Shown here piece by piece: positions 1 to 6,097 of a stretch of DNA of 43,319 nucleotides (the stretch's first letter is position 1; each line of letters starts with the position of its first letter). This DNA comes from an uncultured Bacillota bacterium (GTDB lineage: Bacteria > Bacillota_I > Bacilli_A > RFN20 > CAG-631): contig CABUID010000016.1 of NCBI GenBank assembly GCA_902491575.1, positions 1 through 43,319 of the forward strand, read 5' to 3'. A program made the translations under genes and the position numbers. The notes beneath the pieces were generated by a model. That model saw only the letters and a program-made list of their open reading frames with translations. It was not told where the DNA came from and made no database searches.

Positions 1-44
1 CTTGTGGCTCTGGTAAGAAGTACAAACAATGCTGTGGTAAATAG
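1..44 (+). CDS. 3' end of a SEC-C motif gene (SecA C-terminus or SEC-C protein), partial
   Basis: Read from base 3, the window opens with CGSGKKYKQCCGK followed by TAG at 42-44. This is the C-terminal zinc-binding SEC-C motif (CxC...CC type) found at the end of SecA and of stand-alone SEC-C proteins. The motif begins upstream of the window, so its first cysteine is not visible and the parent gene cannot be fixed. The gene lies directly upstream of an integrase, so its 3' end is a candidate attachment site. Identity of the motif is seen; the att role is inferred. Confidence 0.7.
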   Translation, partial: CGSGKKYKQCCGK

Positions 45-90
45 CTTATTTTATAAGGGTTTGTACGATTGGAATTAGTCAAAAAAACAC

Positions 91-206
91 TAAATTGTGT
101 GCAAAATCATTAAATTGTGTGCAATTTGTGTGCGAAAAATAAAAAATCATGCACACAAATCTATTTAACCCATATAAATAAAGGGTTTGTGTTATGCACA
201 CAAAAT
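91..206. repeat. Cluster of GTGTGCA repeats, candidate integrase arm/att region
   Basis: TAAATTGTGTGCA occurs at 91-103 and 111-123, a third GTGTGC lies at about 128-133, and inverted TGCACAC copies lie at 150-156 and 195-201. Five copies of one heptamer in about 110 bp between the SEC-C gene and the integrase look like binding sites for the recombinase or an accessory factor. An AACCC/GGGTT inverted repeat (167-187) lies between the inverted copies. No second att copy is present in the window, so exact boundaries cannot be set. Confidence 0.5.
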
Positions 207-270
207 CATGAAATCAACATTCGTGTTGATTTTTTTCGTTCTCTAAAAGATTTAGAGGAGGAAAAAATTT

Positions 271-1590
271 ATGGCACAAGTGAACACAATGAAAAGGGGG
301 AATTACTATCAATACAGATTCGAAATAGCACCACAAGATGGAAAAAGGAAGTTTATTAACAAGTCTGGTTTTAAAACAAAACAAGAAGCGTATGAAGCTG
401 GTATGAAGGCATATAACGAATATACAAATACTGGTAATGTTTTTAAACCATCAACAGTATCGTTTTCTGATTATCTTGATTATTGGATGAAAATGTATTG
501 CAACATTAATTTAAGATACGCAACTATAATTACCTATGAGAATATTATTAAAAATCATATAAAACCTAGATTAGGATTTTATAGATTATCACAAATAACG
601 TCAGCAACGATACAAGAATTTATAAATAATATTTATGTAGAAAAAGGATTTTCTAAAAGTTTTTTACGAACAATTTTAAAAGTGTTAAAAGGAGCATTAG
701 GATATGCAACTGATGTAGTTGGATTCATTAAAATTAATCCTGCATTAAAAGTCAAAATACCAAAGTATGATGCACCCCAAACTGATCCTGCACATATATT
801 TACACCAGAAGAAATAGAGCTTATTTTTAATAGGTTTAGAAATAGTCATACTATCTATTATGCTTTTTTAACTGCATATTATACTGGATTACGTATATCA
901 GAGGTATTTGGATTAACATGGGAAGATATAGATTTTGAAAACAAAACATTGAGAGTAGATAGAAATATTATCAAAAAAAATCAATCTGGTGGAACAAAAA
1001 GGAGATTGATAGAAGGAAATTCAACCACAGTTTGGTATTTTGGCAATTGTAAAACTCCATCAAGTCATAGAGTAATTGAAATTGGTGATACATTATTAAA
1101 TGCTCTAAAAGAATTTAAATATGAACAAGAAATATTTAGAGAACAATATGGTGATTTATATATGAAACATTATGCTAAAGAAGTTATGAATCCTTACACG
1201 AATAAACCAGAAACAAAAATAGTAAATGCTTATGCAGAAATTGATGTAGCATTACCAGAAGTTCATCTAATATTTGTAAAGAACAATGGAGTATTTGAAG
1301 GGACAGATACATGTAAGCATCCATTTAAAGTAATACATTATGAATTAGGTATACCTTGTAGATTTCACGATTTTAGAGATACACATGCTACAAGATTAAT
1401 TGAAGCTGGAGCTGATATAAAAGCAGTATCAAAAAGATTAGGACATAGCACAATAGAAACTACATATAATATCTATGTTCGTGTGACTGTTAAGATGGAA
1501 GAAGAAGTTGTAAGTAAATTTGAAGATTATGCAAATTCGTTAGAAATTTCAATTTTAAAAAAACCAAAAGAACTAATGCAGGAATACTGA
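271..1590 (+). CDS. Tyrosine recombinase/integrase, Tn916-Int/phage type
   Basis: A 439-residue site-specific recombinase that would integrate and excise the element. The N-terminus (about 1-55) resembles an arm-type DNA-binding domain, about 60-170 fits a SAM-like core-binding domain, and the catalytic domain follows. Visible catalytic features are Arg208 in TGLRISEVFGLTW, HDFRDTHATRL (His366, Arg369), GHSTIETT (His392) and the probable nucleophile Tyr402. The start is set by AGGAGG about 10 bases upstream of ATG 271. Its position beside the SEC-C gene end and the GTGTGCA cluster marks the island edge. Length and motifs look intact. Confidence 0.93.
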   Translation: MAQVNTMKRGNYYQYRFEIAPQDGKRKFINKSGFKTKQEAYEAGMKAYNEYTNTGNVFKPSTVSFSDYLDYWMKMYCNINLRYATIITYENIIKNHIKPRLGFYRLSQITSATIQEFINNIYVEKGFSKSFLRTILKVLKGALGYATDVVGFIKINPALKVKIPKYDAPQTDPAHIFTPEEIELIFNRFRNSHTIYYAFLTAYYTGLRISEVFGLTWEDIDFENKTLRVDRNIIKKNQSGGTKRRLIEGNSTTVWYFGNCKTPSSHRVIEIGDTLLNALKEFKYEQEIFREQYGDLYMKHYAKEVMNPYTNKPETKIVNAYAEIDVALPEVHLIFVKNNGVFEGTDTCKHPFKVIHYELGIPCRFHDFRDTHATRLIEAGADIKAVSKRLGHSTIETTYNIYVRVTVKMEEEVVSKFEDYANSLEISILKKPKELMQEY

Positions 1591-1613
1591 TAACACATGT
1601 TATTTATATTAAT

Positions 1614-1640
1614 TGAACTGATAATCCAGTTCTTTTTTTT
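1614..1640 (+). terminator. Intrinsic terminator after integrase
   Basis: GAACTG (1615-1620), a six-base loop and CAGTTC (1627-1632) form a perfect stem followed directly by a run of T. It lies 24 bases past the integrase stop and separates it from the replication-protein gene. Confidence 0.85.
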
Positions 1641-1669
1641 ATGTCGTAAAACAGAAAGGATGGTGTAAA

Positions 1670-2407
1670 ATGGCAGTGTTTAAAATAGAAAAACAGAAAA
1701 ATTATACTGTTATGAGCAATTATCATTTACAAGATAGAAATTTATCATACAAAGCGAAAGGGTTATTATCATTCATGCTTAGTTTACCAGAGGACTGGGA
1801 TTATTCTTTGAATGGTTTAGTTGCTGTTAGTAAAGAAAGCAAAAAAGCAATTAGAAATATACTGAGTGAATTAATAAATAGAGGATATGTGGTAAGAGAA
1901 CAAGGCAGAGGAGAAAAAGGGTATTATAAGTATGATTACATAATTAGAGAAATTCCTGTTAATGTATTAGAAAAAGATCATCCAGATACCCAAAAGGGAG
2001 ATGCCGTTAAAGGAGATACCGAAAAAGGCACACAAATAAATACTAATAAAGAAAATACTAAAGAACAAATAGATAAAATAGATAAAACCATAAATGAAAA
2101 AAAATCTTCAAAATCAGATAATTTAAACTCAAATAAAACACACCATTCTATTACCAAAGATTTGATTAAAAGAAAATATTTAAAAGATGATGATATAGAA
2201 CTCTATAAGTATGATAAATTATTTAAACAATTATTAAAACAATATGAATTTACAAATATAGTGACAATAACGCATTACATTACATCAAGTGTAGTTAAAA
2301 GACATTTTTTAGATGAAAATAATGAGATTATAGATAATAAATTTGGATATTTAAAAAAATCTATCATAAACAATATTGATAGATTTGATAAAAATGAAAT
2401 AGAATGA
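1670..2407 (+). CDS. HTH replication-initiator-like protein, C-terminus cut by in-frame TGA
   Basis: 245 residues. Residues about 15-85 (YHLQDRNLSYKAKGLLSFML, then a segment on new constraints and a YVVREQGRG wing) match the winged-helix domain (HTH_36 type) of replication or DnaD-like proteins carried by integrative elements. A Lys/Asn-rich linker is followed by a helical C-terminal part. The start is supported by AAAGGATGG upstream of ATG 1670. The reading frame stops at TGA 2405-2407 but stays open, with sensible sequence, for 26 more codons (see next entry). Function in element replication is inferred from family and context. Confidence 0.7.
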   Translation: MAVFKIEKQKNYTVMSNYHLQDRNLSYKAKGLLSFMLSLPEDWDYSLNGLVAVSKESKKAIRNILSELINRGYVVREQGRGEKGYYKYDYIIREIPVNVLEKDHPDTQKGDAVKGDTEKGTQINTNKENTKEQIDKIDKTINEKKSSKSDNLNSNKTHHSITKDLIKRKYLKDDDIELYKYDKLFKQLLKQYEFTNIVTITHYITSSVVKRHFLDENNEIIDNKFGYLKKSIINNIDRFDKNEIE

Positions 2408-2488
2408 GATGAAGAACTGGGATGGTTTAAAGAAAAAGAACAAGAGCATGATAGGGATTTTTATGATGACTATGAAATATCATATTAA
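2408..2488 (+). pseudogene. Detached C-terminal tail of the HTH replication-like protein
   Basis: In the same frame as the preceding gene, the codons after TGA 2405-2407 read DEELGWFKEKEQEHDRDF and continue to TAA at 2486-2488. The acidic, Trp-containing tail has no start codon or ribosome site of its own. The simplest reading is that a sense codon (Trp TGG, or Arg CGA/AGA) became TGA in this copy. Other genes here use TGA as a terminator and TGG for Trp, so recoding is unlikely. Confidence 0.45.
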
Positions 2489-2505
2489 AAAATAAAAAAT
2501 ATGTT

Positions 2506-2928
2506 CTATTGCATATTTTTCATATTTTTAATTATTATGTCTAAACTTTTTAGAGTTTTTTTATCAACTTCTAAAATAATGCTATGTAGAATTTTTAATT
2601 CTTCAACATCTAATTTTTTAATATTATCGGATATAAGAGCAATCATTTTGTCTTTATCAGTATACGTTTTTGGTTTTACTTCACCATTTTGGTATGCAGT
2701 TTGATATTCAATAATCTTTTCTTCTAGTTCAGGCAAATCCATACACATACCATTTGCTATAAGTCCTAAAATTACACCAGATATTCCTATCTTACCATAT
2801 TTATTATTTAGTAGTTTACTTAATGTTGCTTTGTTTACTTTTGATTTTCTCCCGAATTCTGATAAACTCATATTATGTAGTTCTAAATATTCAATCAAAA
2901 TAAGTCTTACAGCAGATTCCCTACTCAT
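2506..2928 (-). CDS. XRE-like HTH transcriptional regulator
   Basis: 140 residues. The N-terminal part (about 5-65: YLELHNMSLSEFGRKSKVNK, ATLSKLLNN) is a Cro/C1-type helix-turn-helix, followed by LIANGMCMDLPE, a typical end of such domains. A helical C-terminal half may mediate dimerisation. The start has AAAGGAGATAAATA before ATG. It is divergent from the accessory genes, and the promoter region carries two operator-like sites overlapping both -35 boxes, with two more sites further downstream. It is therefore the probable repressor of itself and of the accessory genes at 3185-6035. Domain call good; regulon inferred. Confidence 0.8.
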   Translation of the reverse strand: MSRESAVRLILIEYLELHNMSLSEFGRKSKVNKATLSKLLNNKYGKIGISGVILGLIANGMCMDLPELEEKIIEYQTAYQNGEVKPKTYTDKDKMIALISDNIKKLDVEELKILHSIILEVDKKTLKSLDIIIKNMKNMQ

Positions 2929-2965
2929 TATTTATCTCCTTTCATAAAAAATTGACTTCAATATT

Positions 2966-2994
2966 ATTTTACTCTTTTTTTATAAAAATGTCTA
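2966..2994 (-). promoter_or_regulatory. Promoter of the XRE-like regulator gene
   Basis: On the minus strand TAGACA (2994-2989) is followed after 17 bases by TAAAAT (2971-2966). The -35 box lies inside the operator-like site 2990-3005. It has the same -35, spacer length and -10 as the divergent rightward promoter. Confidence 0.65.
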
Positions 2995-3005
2995 CTAATA
3001 TAAAC
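2990..3005. promoter_or_regulatory. Operator-like site 1, GTCTACTAATATAAAC
   Basis: Imperfect palindrome related to the exact GTTTACTAGTGTAAAC copies at 3787 and 3912. It overlaps the -35 box of the leftward regulator promoter, as expected for autorepression. Confidence 0.6.
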
Positions 3006-3033
3006 ATTTTTATAAAAAATATTATCCTATATT

Positions 3034-3049
3034 GTTCATACTAGTAGAC
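3034..3049. promoter_or_regulatory. Operator-like site 2, inverted copy
   Basis: GTTCATACTAGTAGAC, whose reverse complement GTCTACTAGTATGAAC matches site 1 at 13 of 16 positions. It overlaps the -35 box of the rightward promoter, so the two sites are mirror images about the divergent promoters. Confidence 0.6.
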
Positions 3050-3073
3050 AATTCAATATATTTTTGATAAAAT
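3045..3073 (+). promoter_or_regulatory. Rightward promoter of the accessory genes
   Basis: TAGACA (3045-3050), 17-base spacer, TAAAAT (3068-3073). The -35 box is embedded in operator-like site 2. Confidence 0.6.
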
Positions 3074-3121
3074 TATTTTTATATAACATAGTTATATTTT
3101 TGTAGTAGGAGGTTGTATAAG

Positions 3122-3157
3122 ATGACATATATGATTAGGGTGATGTTTTCATCCTGA
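3122..3157 (+). CDS. Short leader peptide ORF (MTYMIRVMFSS)
   Basis: AGGAGG sits 8 bases upstream of ATG 3122 and an 11-codon frame ends at TGA 3155-3157. It is the first translatable frame of the rightward transcript and ends about 28 bases before the TTG start of the next gene. It could be a leader for translational coupling, or simply a chance ORF behind a strong ribosome site. No homology is claimed. Confidence 0.35.
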   Translation: MTYMIRVMFSS

Positions 3158-3184
3158 CTTATAGTAAGGAAGGCAGGTGAAATT

Positions 3185-3400
3185 TTGTATAAACGACAGT
3201 CTTCAGTAGGACAAGTAAAAAGTATTAAAATTCTCGTAGTAGAAGGTGAGAAAGATTTTACTTTATCTACCCAATTGGATGATGAATCTACAATTCGGAT
3301 ATTAGAAGTGTGTCTAAATAAACTTAAGGATAAGACATCACTAAATGTAGTGCCAATTATGGGAAAGGAAAGTATATATGATCAAAGAAAAAAGAAATGA
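3185..3400 (+). CDS. Small hypothetical protein, 71 aa
   Basis: Starts at TTG 3185 with AGGTGA about 5 bases upstream. The product is soluble and mixed charge: a lysine-rich N-terminus, IKILVVEGEKDFTLST, then a helical EVCLNKLKDK segment. I do not recognise a family. It overlaps the next gene by 23 bases, implying translational coupling. It is first in the accessory group under the operator-flanked rightward promoter. Confidence 0.5.
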   Translation: MYKRQSSVGQVKSIKILVVEGEKDFTLSTQLDDESTIRILEVCLNKLKDKTSLNVVPIMGKESIYDQRKKK

Positions 3401-3677
3401 AGTAGAAGTAGTTTTAGCAGTAGTAAATGAATATCTAAATGAGGGAAAAGATATTCCTTGTGAAGTAATGAAATACGTTGTACAAGAATTAAACAAGTTA
3501 GAGGAAAATTACAATAAAACTATTAATGATTTAATGAATTGTAATTCTTTGGTAGTAAAAATGGAACAATTATTTAATTTAATTGGTACTATCGGTACTA
3601 TTTCAATTGAAGACGAAGACAAACTGGATAAAACATTATTTAATTTAGAAAATTATGTTAAATCTATTAAGGATTGA
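3378..3677 (+). CDS. Hypothetical helical protein, 99 aa
   Basis: Begins at ATG 3378 inside the end of the previous gene, with GGAAAGGAAAG upstream. It is predicted mostly alpha-helical (EVVLAVVNEYLNEGKDI, YVVQELNKLEENYNKTIN) with an acidic C-terminus. No family recognised. Co-directional overlap with the 71-aa gene suggests one transcriptional unit ended by the hairpin at 3689-3711. Confidence 0.55.
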   Translation: MIKEKRNEVEVVLAVVNEYLNEGKDIPCEVMKYVVQELNKLEENYNKTINDLMNCNSLVVKMEQLFNLIGTIGTISIEDEDKLDKTLFNLENYVKSIKD

Positions 3678-3688
3678 AATGAGTATCG

Positions 3689-3711
3689 GCTGTATAGAAA
3701 AACTATACAGC
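3689..3711 (+). terminator. Perfect 9-bp hairpin, possible terminator
   Basis: GCTGTATAG (3689-3697), loop of five A, CTATACAGC (3703-3711). The T tract that follows is interrupted (AATTTATTTG), so termination may be weak. Confidence 0.45.
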
Positions 3712-3744
3712 AATTTATTTGAATATAATTTTTTTAATAGGGTA

Positions 3745-3773
3745 TTGACTTTTATAAAAATAAAGGTTATTAT
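3745..3773 (+). promoter_or_regulatory. Promoter TTGACT-17-TATTAT
   Basis: TTGACT 3745-3750, 17 bases, TATTAT 3768-3773. An operator-like palindrome lies just past the expected start site (3787-3802). A second TATAAT with a TGG extension is at 3833-3838. These promoters would drive the genes from 3958 onward. Confidence 0.6.
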
Positions 3774-3786
3774 TTTAATAGAAAGT

Positions 3787-3802
3787 GTTTACTAGTGTAA
3801 AC
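3787..3802. promoter_or_regulatory. Operator-like site 3, GTTTACTAGTGTAAAC
   Basis: Inverted repeat GTTTAC-TAGT-GTAAAC, identical to the copy at 3912-3927 and related to the two sites at the divergent regulator promoters. It sits just downstream of the TTGACT/TATTAT promoter. Confidence 0.65.
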
Positions 3803-3911
3803 GACTTTGGAAGTAGCTTGGAGGTGGTGTGGTATAATGCTGAAAGTAATTTGAAGTGTTTTTATGTAGTAAATTTCTAGTAGTATATATTTTATTTTTT
3901 TTAATCATATC

Positions 3912-3927
3912 GTTTACTAGTGTAAAC
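3912..3927. promoter_or_regulatory. Operator-like site 4, GTTTACTAGTGTAAAC
   Basis: Exact second copy of site 3, 125 bases downstream and 30 bases before the GTG at 3958. Two identical sites in a gene-poor stretch suggest cooperative binding or looping by the 2506-2928 regulator. Confidence 0.65.
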
Positions 3928-3957
3928 ATTATATTAAAAAAGTAAAGTGAGGTGATA

Positions 3958-4140
3958 GTGATTTTTAAAGAAAAAGAAAGGTATCGTATTTATAATGCAT
4001 TATCTGAAGATCACGGCTATTTTCTTACTATCATTAAGATTTGTAATAATACTATTTATTACTTGTTTGATGGTATTGATGAGGTTAAATGTTTTGATGT
4101 CAGAAGTGACTTTGCAGTAGATTTAATAAAGGTAGTTTAA
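3958..4140 (+). CDS. Small hypothetical protein, about 60 aa
   Basis: The frame can start at GTG 3952 or GTG 3958. GAGGTGA at 3949-3955 fits the second only as part of an overlapping site, so the start is uncertain by two codons. The product has a charged N-terminus (IFKEKERYRIY) and hydrophobic beta-like stretches (YFLTIIKICNN, IYYLFDGID). No family recognised. It is the first gene after operator sites 3 and 4. Confidence 0.45.
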   Translation: MIFKEKERYRIYNALSEDHGYFLTIIKICNNTIYYLFDGIDEVKCFDVRSDFAVDLIKVV

Positions 4141-4176
4141 ATTTAGTTCATCAGTTTTATGGGAGGAGCAACTGTT

Positions 4177-4443
4177 ATGAGATTTTCTGATGATAATACT
4201 GTCATTCCTAAATGGATTTTGTATCATCTGAGAAAGTATGGGAACTGTTGCTGTGGTAGAGAAATAGTAAAAAAATTAGGAAGGGAAAAGATTTTACAAT
4301 TATTAAGAAAAGAGGGGTATCCTTGTATATTACGTATTGTATATGATGATATGTTTCATAAACCCAGAAGAAAAGTAAAATATCCTCGTGATGCTTATTA
4401 TATTTTAGAGATTGAATGTGTAGTTAAGAGTTATTTTATATGA
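4177..4443 (+). CDS. Hypothetical basic protein, 88 aa
   Basis: The start is placed at ATG 4177 because GGGAGGAG ends about 9 bases upstream; an in-frame ATG at 4159 precedes that site. The sequence has a CCC cluster (NCCCGREIVKKLGREKILQL) resembling a short HTH-like helix pair, and a basic stretch FHKPRRKVKYP. It overlaps the MazF-like gene by 4 bases, so it could be the partner of that gene, but it does not look like a known antitoxin family. Confidence 0.5.
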   Translation: MRFSDDNTVIPKWILYHLRKYGNCCCGREIVKKLGREKILQLLRKEGYPCILRIVYDDMFHKPRRKVKYPRDAYYILEIECVVKSYFI

Positions 4444-4790
4444 ATGAAATTAGAAGAGGAAAGGTATATGATGTAGAATTAAAAAATATATCATCACATG
4501 TTCAATTCGGAAGACGTCCATGTTTGGTTGTTCAAAATAATTTAGGAAATACATTTTCTCCTACAATCATTGTTGTCCCATTAACAACTAAACTCAAAAA
4601 AACACATTTACCTGTTCATGTTATAACTGCTAAAAATCAAATGGCATTATGCGAGTGCGTTTTAACTATTTCAAAGGAGCAAATAATTTCTTATATTAAA
4701 ACTTTAGATGAGAAAACTATGAAACTAATAGACAGAGCTTTATCCATTTCGTTGGAATTAGAAAAGGAGGGGACAGTATTAAAAAAATAA
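4440..4790 (+). CDS. MazF/PemK-family protein (mRNA interferase type)
   Basis: 116 residues. RRGKVYDVEL...GRRPCLVVQNNLGN is the N-terminal signature of the MazF/PemK fold, followed by TIIVVPLTTKLKK and the CECVLTISKEQI strand. Family members are sequence-specific endoribonucleases that cleave mRNA when freed from antitoxin. It overlaps the upstream 88-aa gene (ATGA), which is the only candidate antitoxin. No MazE-like gene is visible, so it may be a solitary toxin or regulatory RNase. Family call strong; toxin role inferred. Confidence 0.85.
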   Translation: MNEIRRGKVYDVELKNISSHVQFGRRPCLVVQNNLGNTFSPTIIVVPLTTKLKKTHLPVHVITAKNQMALCECVLTISKEQIISYIKTLDEKTMKLIDRALSISLELEKEGTVLKK

Positions 4791-5359
4791 AACAAATTTA
4801 TGAAGATTTGTGTAGTGAAAGTTCTGAGAAGTATTGGTGTGACGAAGGAAATAATAAAAGAATGAGAAGTTATTATAAGTTATCTAAAATATTAAAAGTA
4901 ATCAAATACTTATTAATATTAGGGTTAATACTTTATTTTATAATATTAGCAACAAATAGTATCTTCTGCTTATTTGATAAATATATCTGTTGTGAAAAAG
5001 AACTAACATTGTTAAGTTATGTTGATTTTAAAAAGTTTATTTTAGATATTTATATTGTCACTTTTATTATAACTTTATTTGTAGTTCTATATTTAAGTAG
5101 AAAACAAAGATATTCATTAAATAAAATTTTTTGTATTTTGGTGAGTGGTTTGTTATTTCTACCTGTTAGTGCATTGTTAATTTATAACTTTGTAGAGTTA
5201 AAAAGTTTAATGAGTAGTTTTTATTTATTAGTAGTATTTAGTGTTTTAATGATTATAATCAATCAATTAACAAACAGAATTGATAGATTATATAATATAG
5301 CAGTAGGTAGTAATGAAATAAAAGAAAAGAAAGGAAAGAAAATATGCAAGGAAAAGTAA
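4778..5359 (+). CDS. Membrane protein with four predicted TM segments
   Basis: From TTG 4808 the product is 183 aa; the frame is open upstream to ATT 4778, which sits 6 bases after AGGAGGGG (about 4764-4771) and would add KKIKQIYEDL, a plausible N-terminus. No ATG precedes the first TM helix except 4862. Hydrophobic segments fall at roughly 30-50, 74-95, 103-125 and 135-152 (TTG numbering), then a lysine-rich tail (IKEKKGKKICKEK). No family recognised. It overlaps the cold-shock gene by 16 bases. Confidence 0.6.
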   Translation: MKKIKQIYEDLCSESSEKYWCDEGNNKRMRSYYKLSKILKVIKYLLILGLILYFIILATNSIFCLFDKYICCEKELTLLSYVDFKKFILDIYIVTFIITLFVVLYLSRKQRYSLNKIFCILVSGLLFLPVSALLIYNFVELKSLMSSFYLLVVFSVLMIIINQLTNRIDRLYNIAVGSNEIKEKKGKKICKEK

Positions 5360-5574
5360 AATGGTTTAGCAGTGAGAAAGGATATGGATTCATATCATCA
5401 AGTGAAAAGGAGCAAGATATATATGTTCATTTTTCAGATATTGTGATGAAAGGATTTAAAACATTAGATGAAAATGATATAGTAGAATTTGATTATGATG
5501 AAGAGATGAATAAAGCAGTAAATGTTCACAAAATCTCAGTTTCTGAAGAAAATGACAAAACAAAGAGTGAATAA
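5344..5574 (+). CDS. Cold-shock domain protein (CspA family)
   Basis: 76 residues. MQGKVKWFSSEKGYGFISSS contains the RNP1-like KGYGFI motif, and DIYVHFSDI is the RNP2-like strand. The C-terminus adds an acidic SEENDKTKSE tail. CspA-type proteins bind single-stranded RNA/DNA and act as RNA chaperones. It overlaps the preceding membrane-protein gene by 16 bases and the following HTH gene by 1 base (TAATG), so the three are probably co-transcribed. Confidence 0.93.
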   Translation: MQGKVKWFSSEKGYGFISSSEKEQDIYVHFSDIVMKGFKTLDENDIVEFDYDEEMNKAVNVHKISVSEENDKTKSE

Positions 5575-6035
5575 TGAAACTATTTGATGATATAATAATA
5601 TCAAAGATAGATTTGGATAGAACATCACAAAACGGAAAGGAAATTTGTGATCTATATCAACCGTTAGTAGAAAAAAGATTAAAACAAGCAATGAACACCC
5701 CATTTAATTCAGCAAGTTTTGTTATGTTTTCAGAAAATAAGAAAGGTGGCAATTCTTCAGAAGTTAAATTGTTAGATCGTTTATCTTGGATTGATGATCA
5801 AACAGGAAGTTATATCCGTAATGTATTGAAAATTCAAAAAAAGGATAAAACTATTGGTGAATTTTTAAAGTGGAAATGTTTTTATGGATTAAGCGATAGA
5901 GAAATATCTAATAAAATCCAAAAGGATGAAAGAACAGTTAGAAGATATAAAGCACGAGCGTATTATTATCTTGCTGTTTATTCAAATCAAGTTGAGTTTA
6001 TATATGAGAAAACATATCATTTTCAACTTGATTAA
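5574..6035 (+). CDS. ArpU/sigma-region-4-like HTH regulator
   Basis: 153 residues. The C-terminal part FLKWKCFYGLSDREISNKIQ followed by KDERTVRRYKARAYYYLAVY is a sigma-70 region-4-like helix-turn-helix as in ArpU/RinA-type regulators of phages and phage-like islands. The N-terminal half contains LYQPLVEKRLKQAM and LDRLSWIDDQTG. A role in switching late or accessory genes is inferred from family. It starts at ATG 5574 overlapping the cold-shock stop. Confidence 0.6.
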   Translation: MKLFDDIIISKIDLDRTSQNGKEICDLYQPLVEKRLKQAMNTPFNSASFVMFSENKKGGNSSEVKLLDRLSWIDDQTGSYIRNVLKIQKKDKTIGEFLKWKCFYGLSDREISNKIQKDERTVRRYKARAYYYLAVYSNQVEFIYEKTYHFQLD

Positions 6036-6049
6036 ATAGAAGTATTTAT

Positions 6050-6071
6050 TAATGTGGATTCTTCCACATTA
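6050..6071. promoter_or_regulatory. 8-bp inverted repeat upstream of the CAP gene
   Basis: TAATGTGG (6050-6057), loop ATTCTT, CCACATTA (6064-6071). There is no T tract, so it is not a clear terminator; it may be an operator or mRNA hairpin before the gene at 6098. Confidence 0.35.
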
Positions 6072-6097
6072 AAGACATAAGAAGTTGGAGGAGTAAA

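Noticed and set aside
117..359. 80-aa plus-strand frame before the integrase
   Set aside because: It overlaps the integrase start in another frame, crosses the repeat cluster and has no ribosome site; Cys/Asn-rich sequence looks like a shadow.
2398..2488. Genetic code 4 (TGA = Trp) to explain the in-frame TGA
   Set aside because: Many genes here end in TGA at sensible places (for example ATGA overlaps at 16104 and 19818) and use TGG for Trp.
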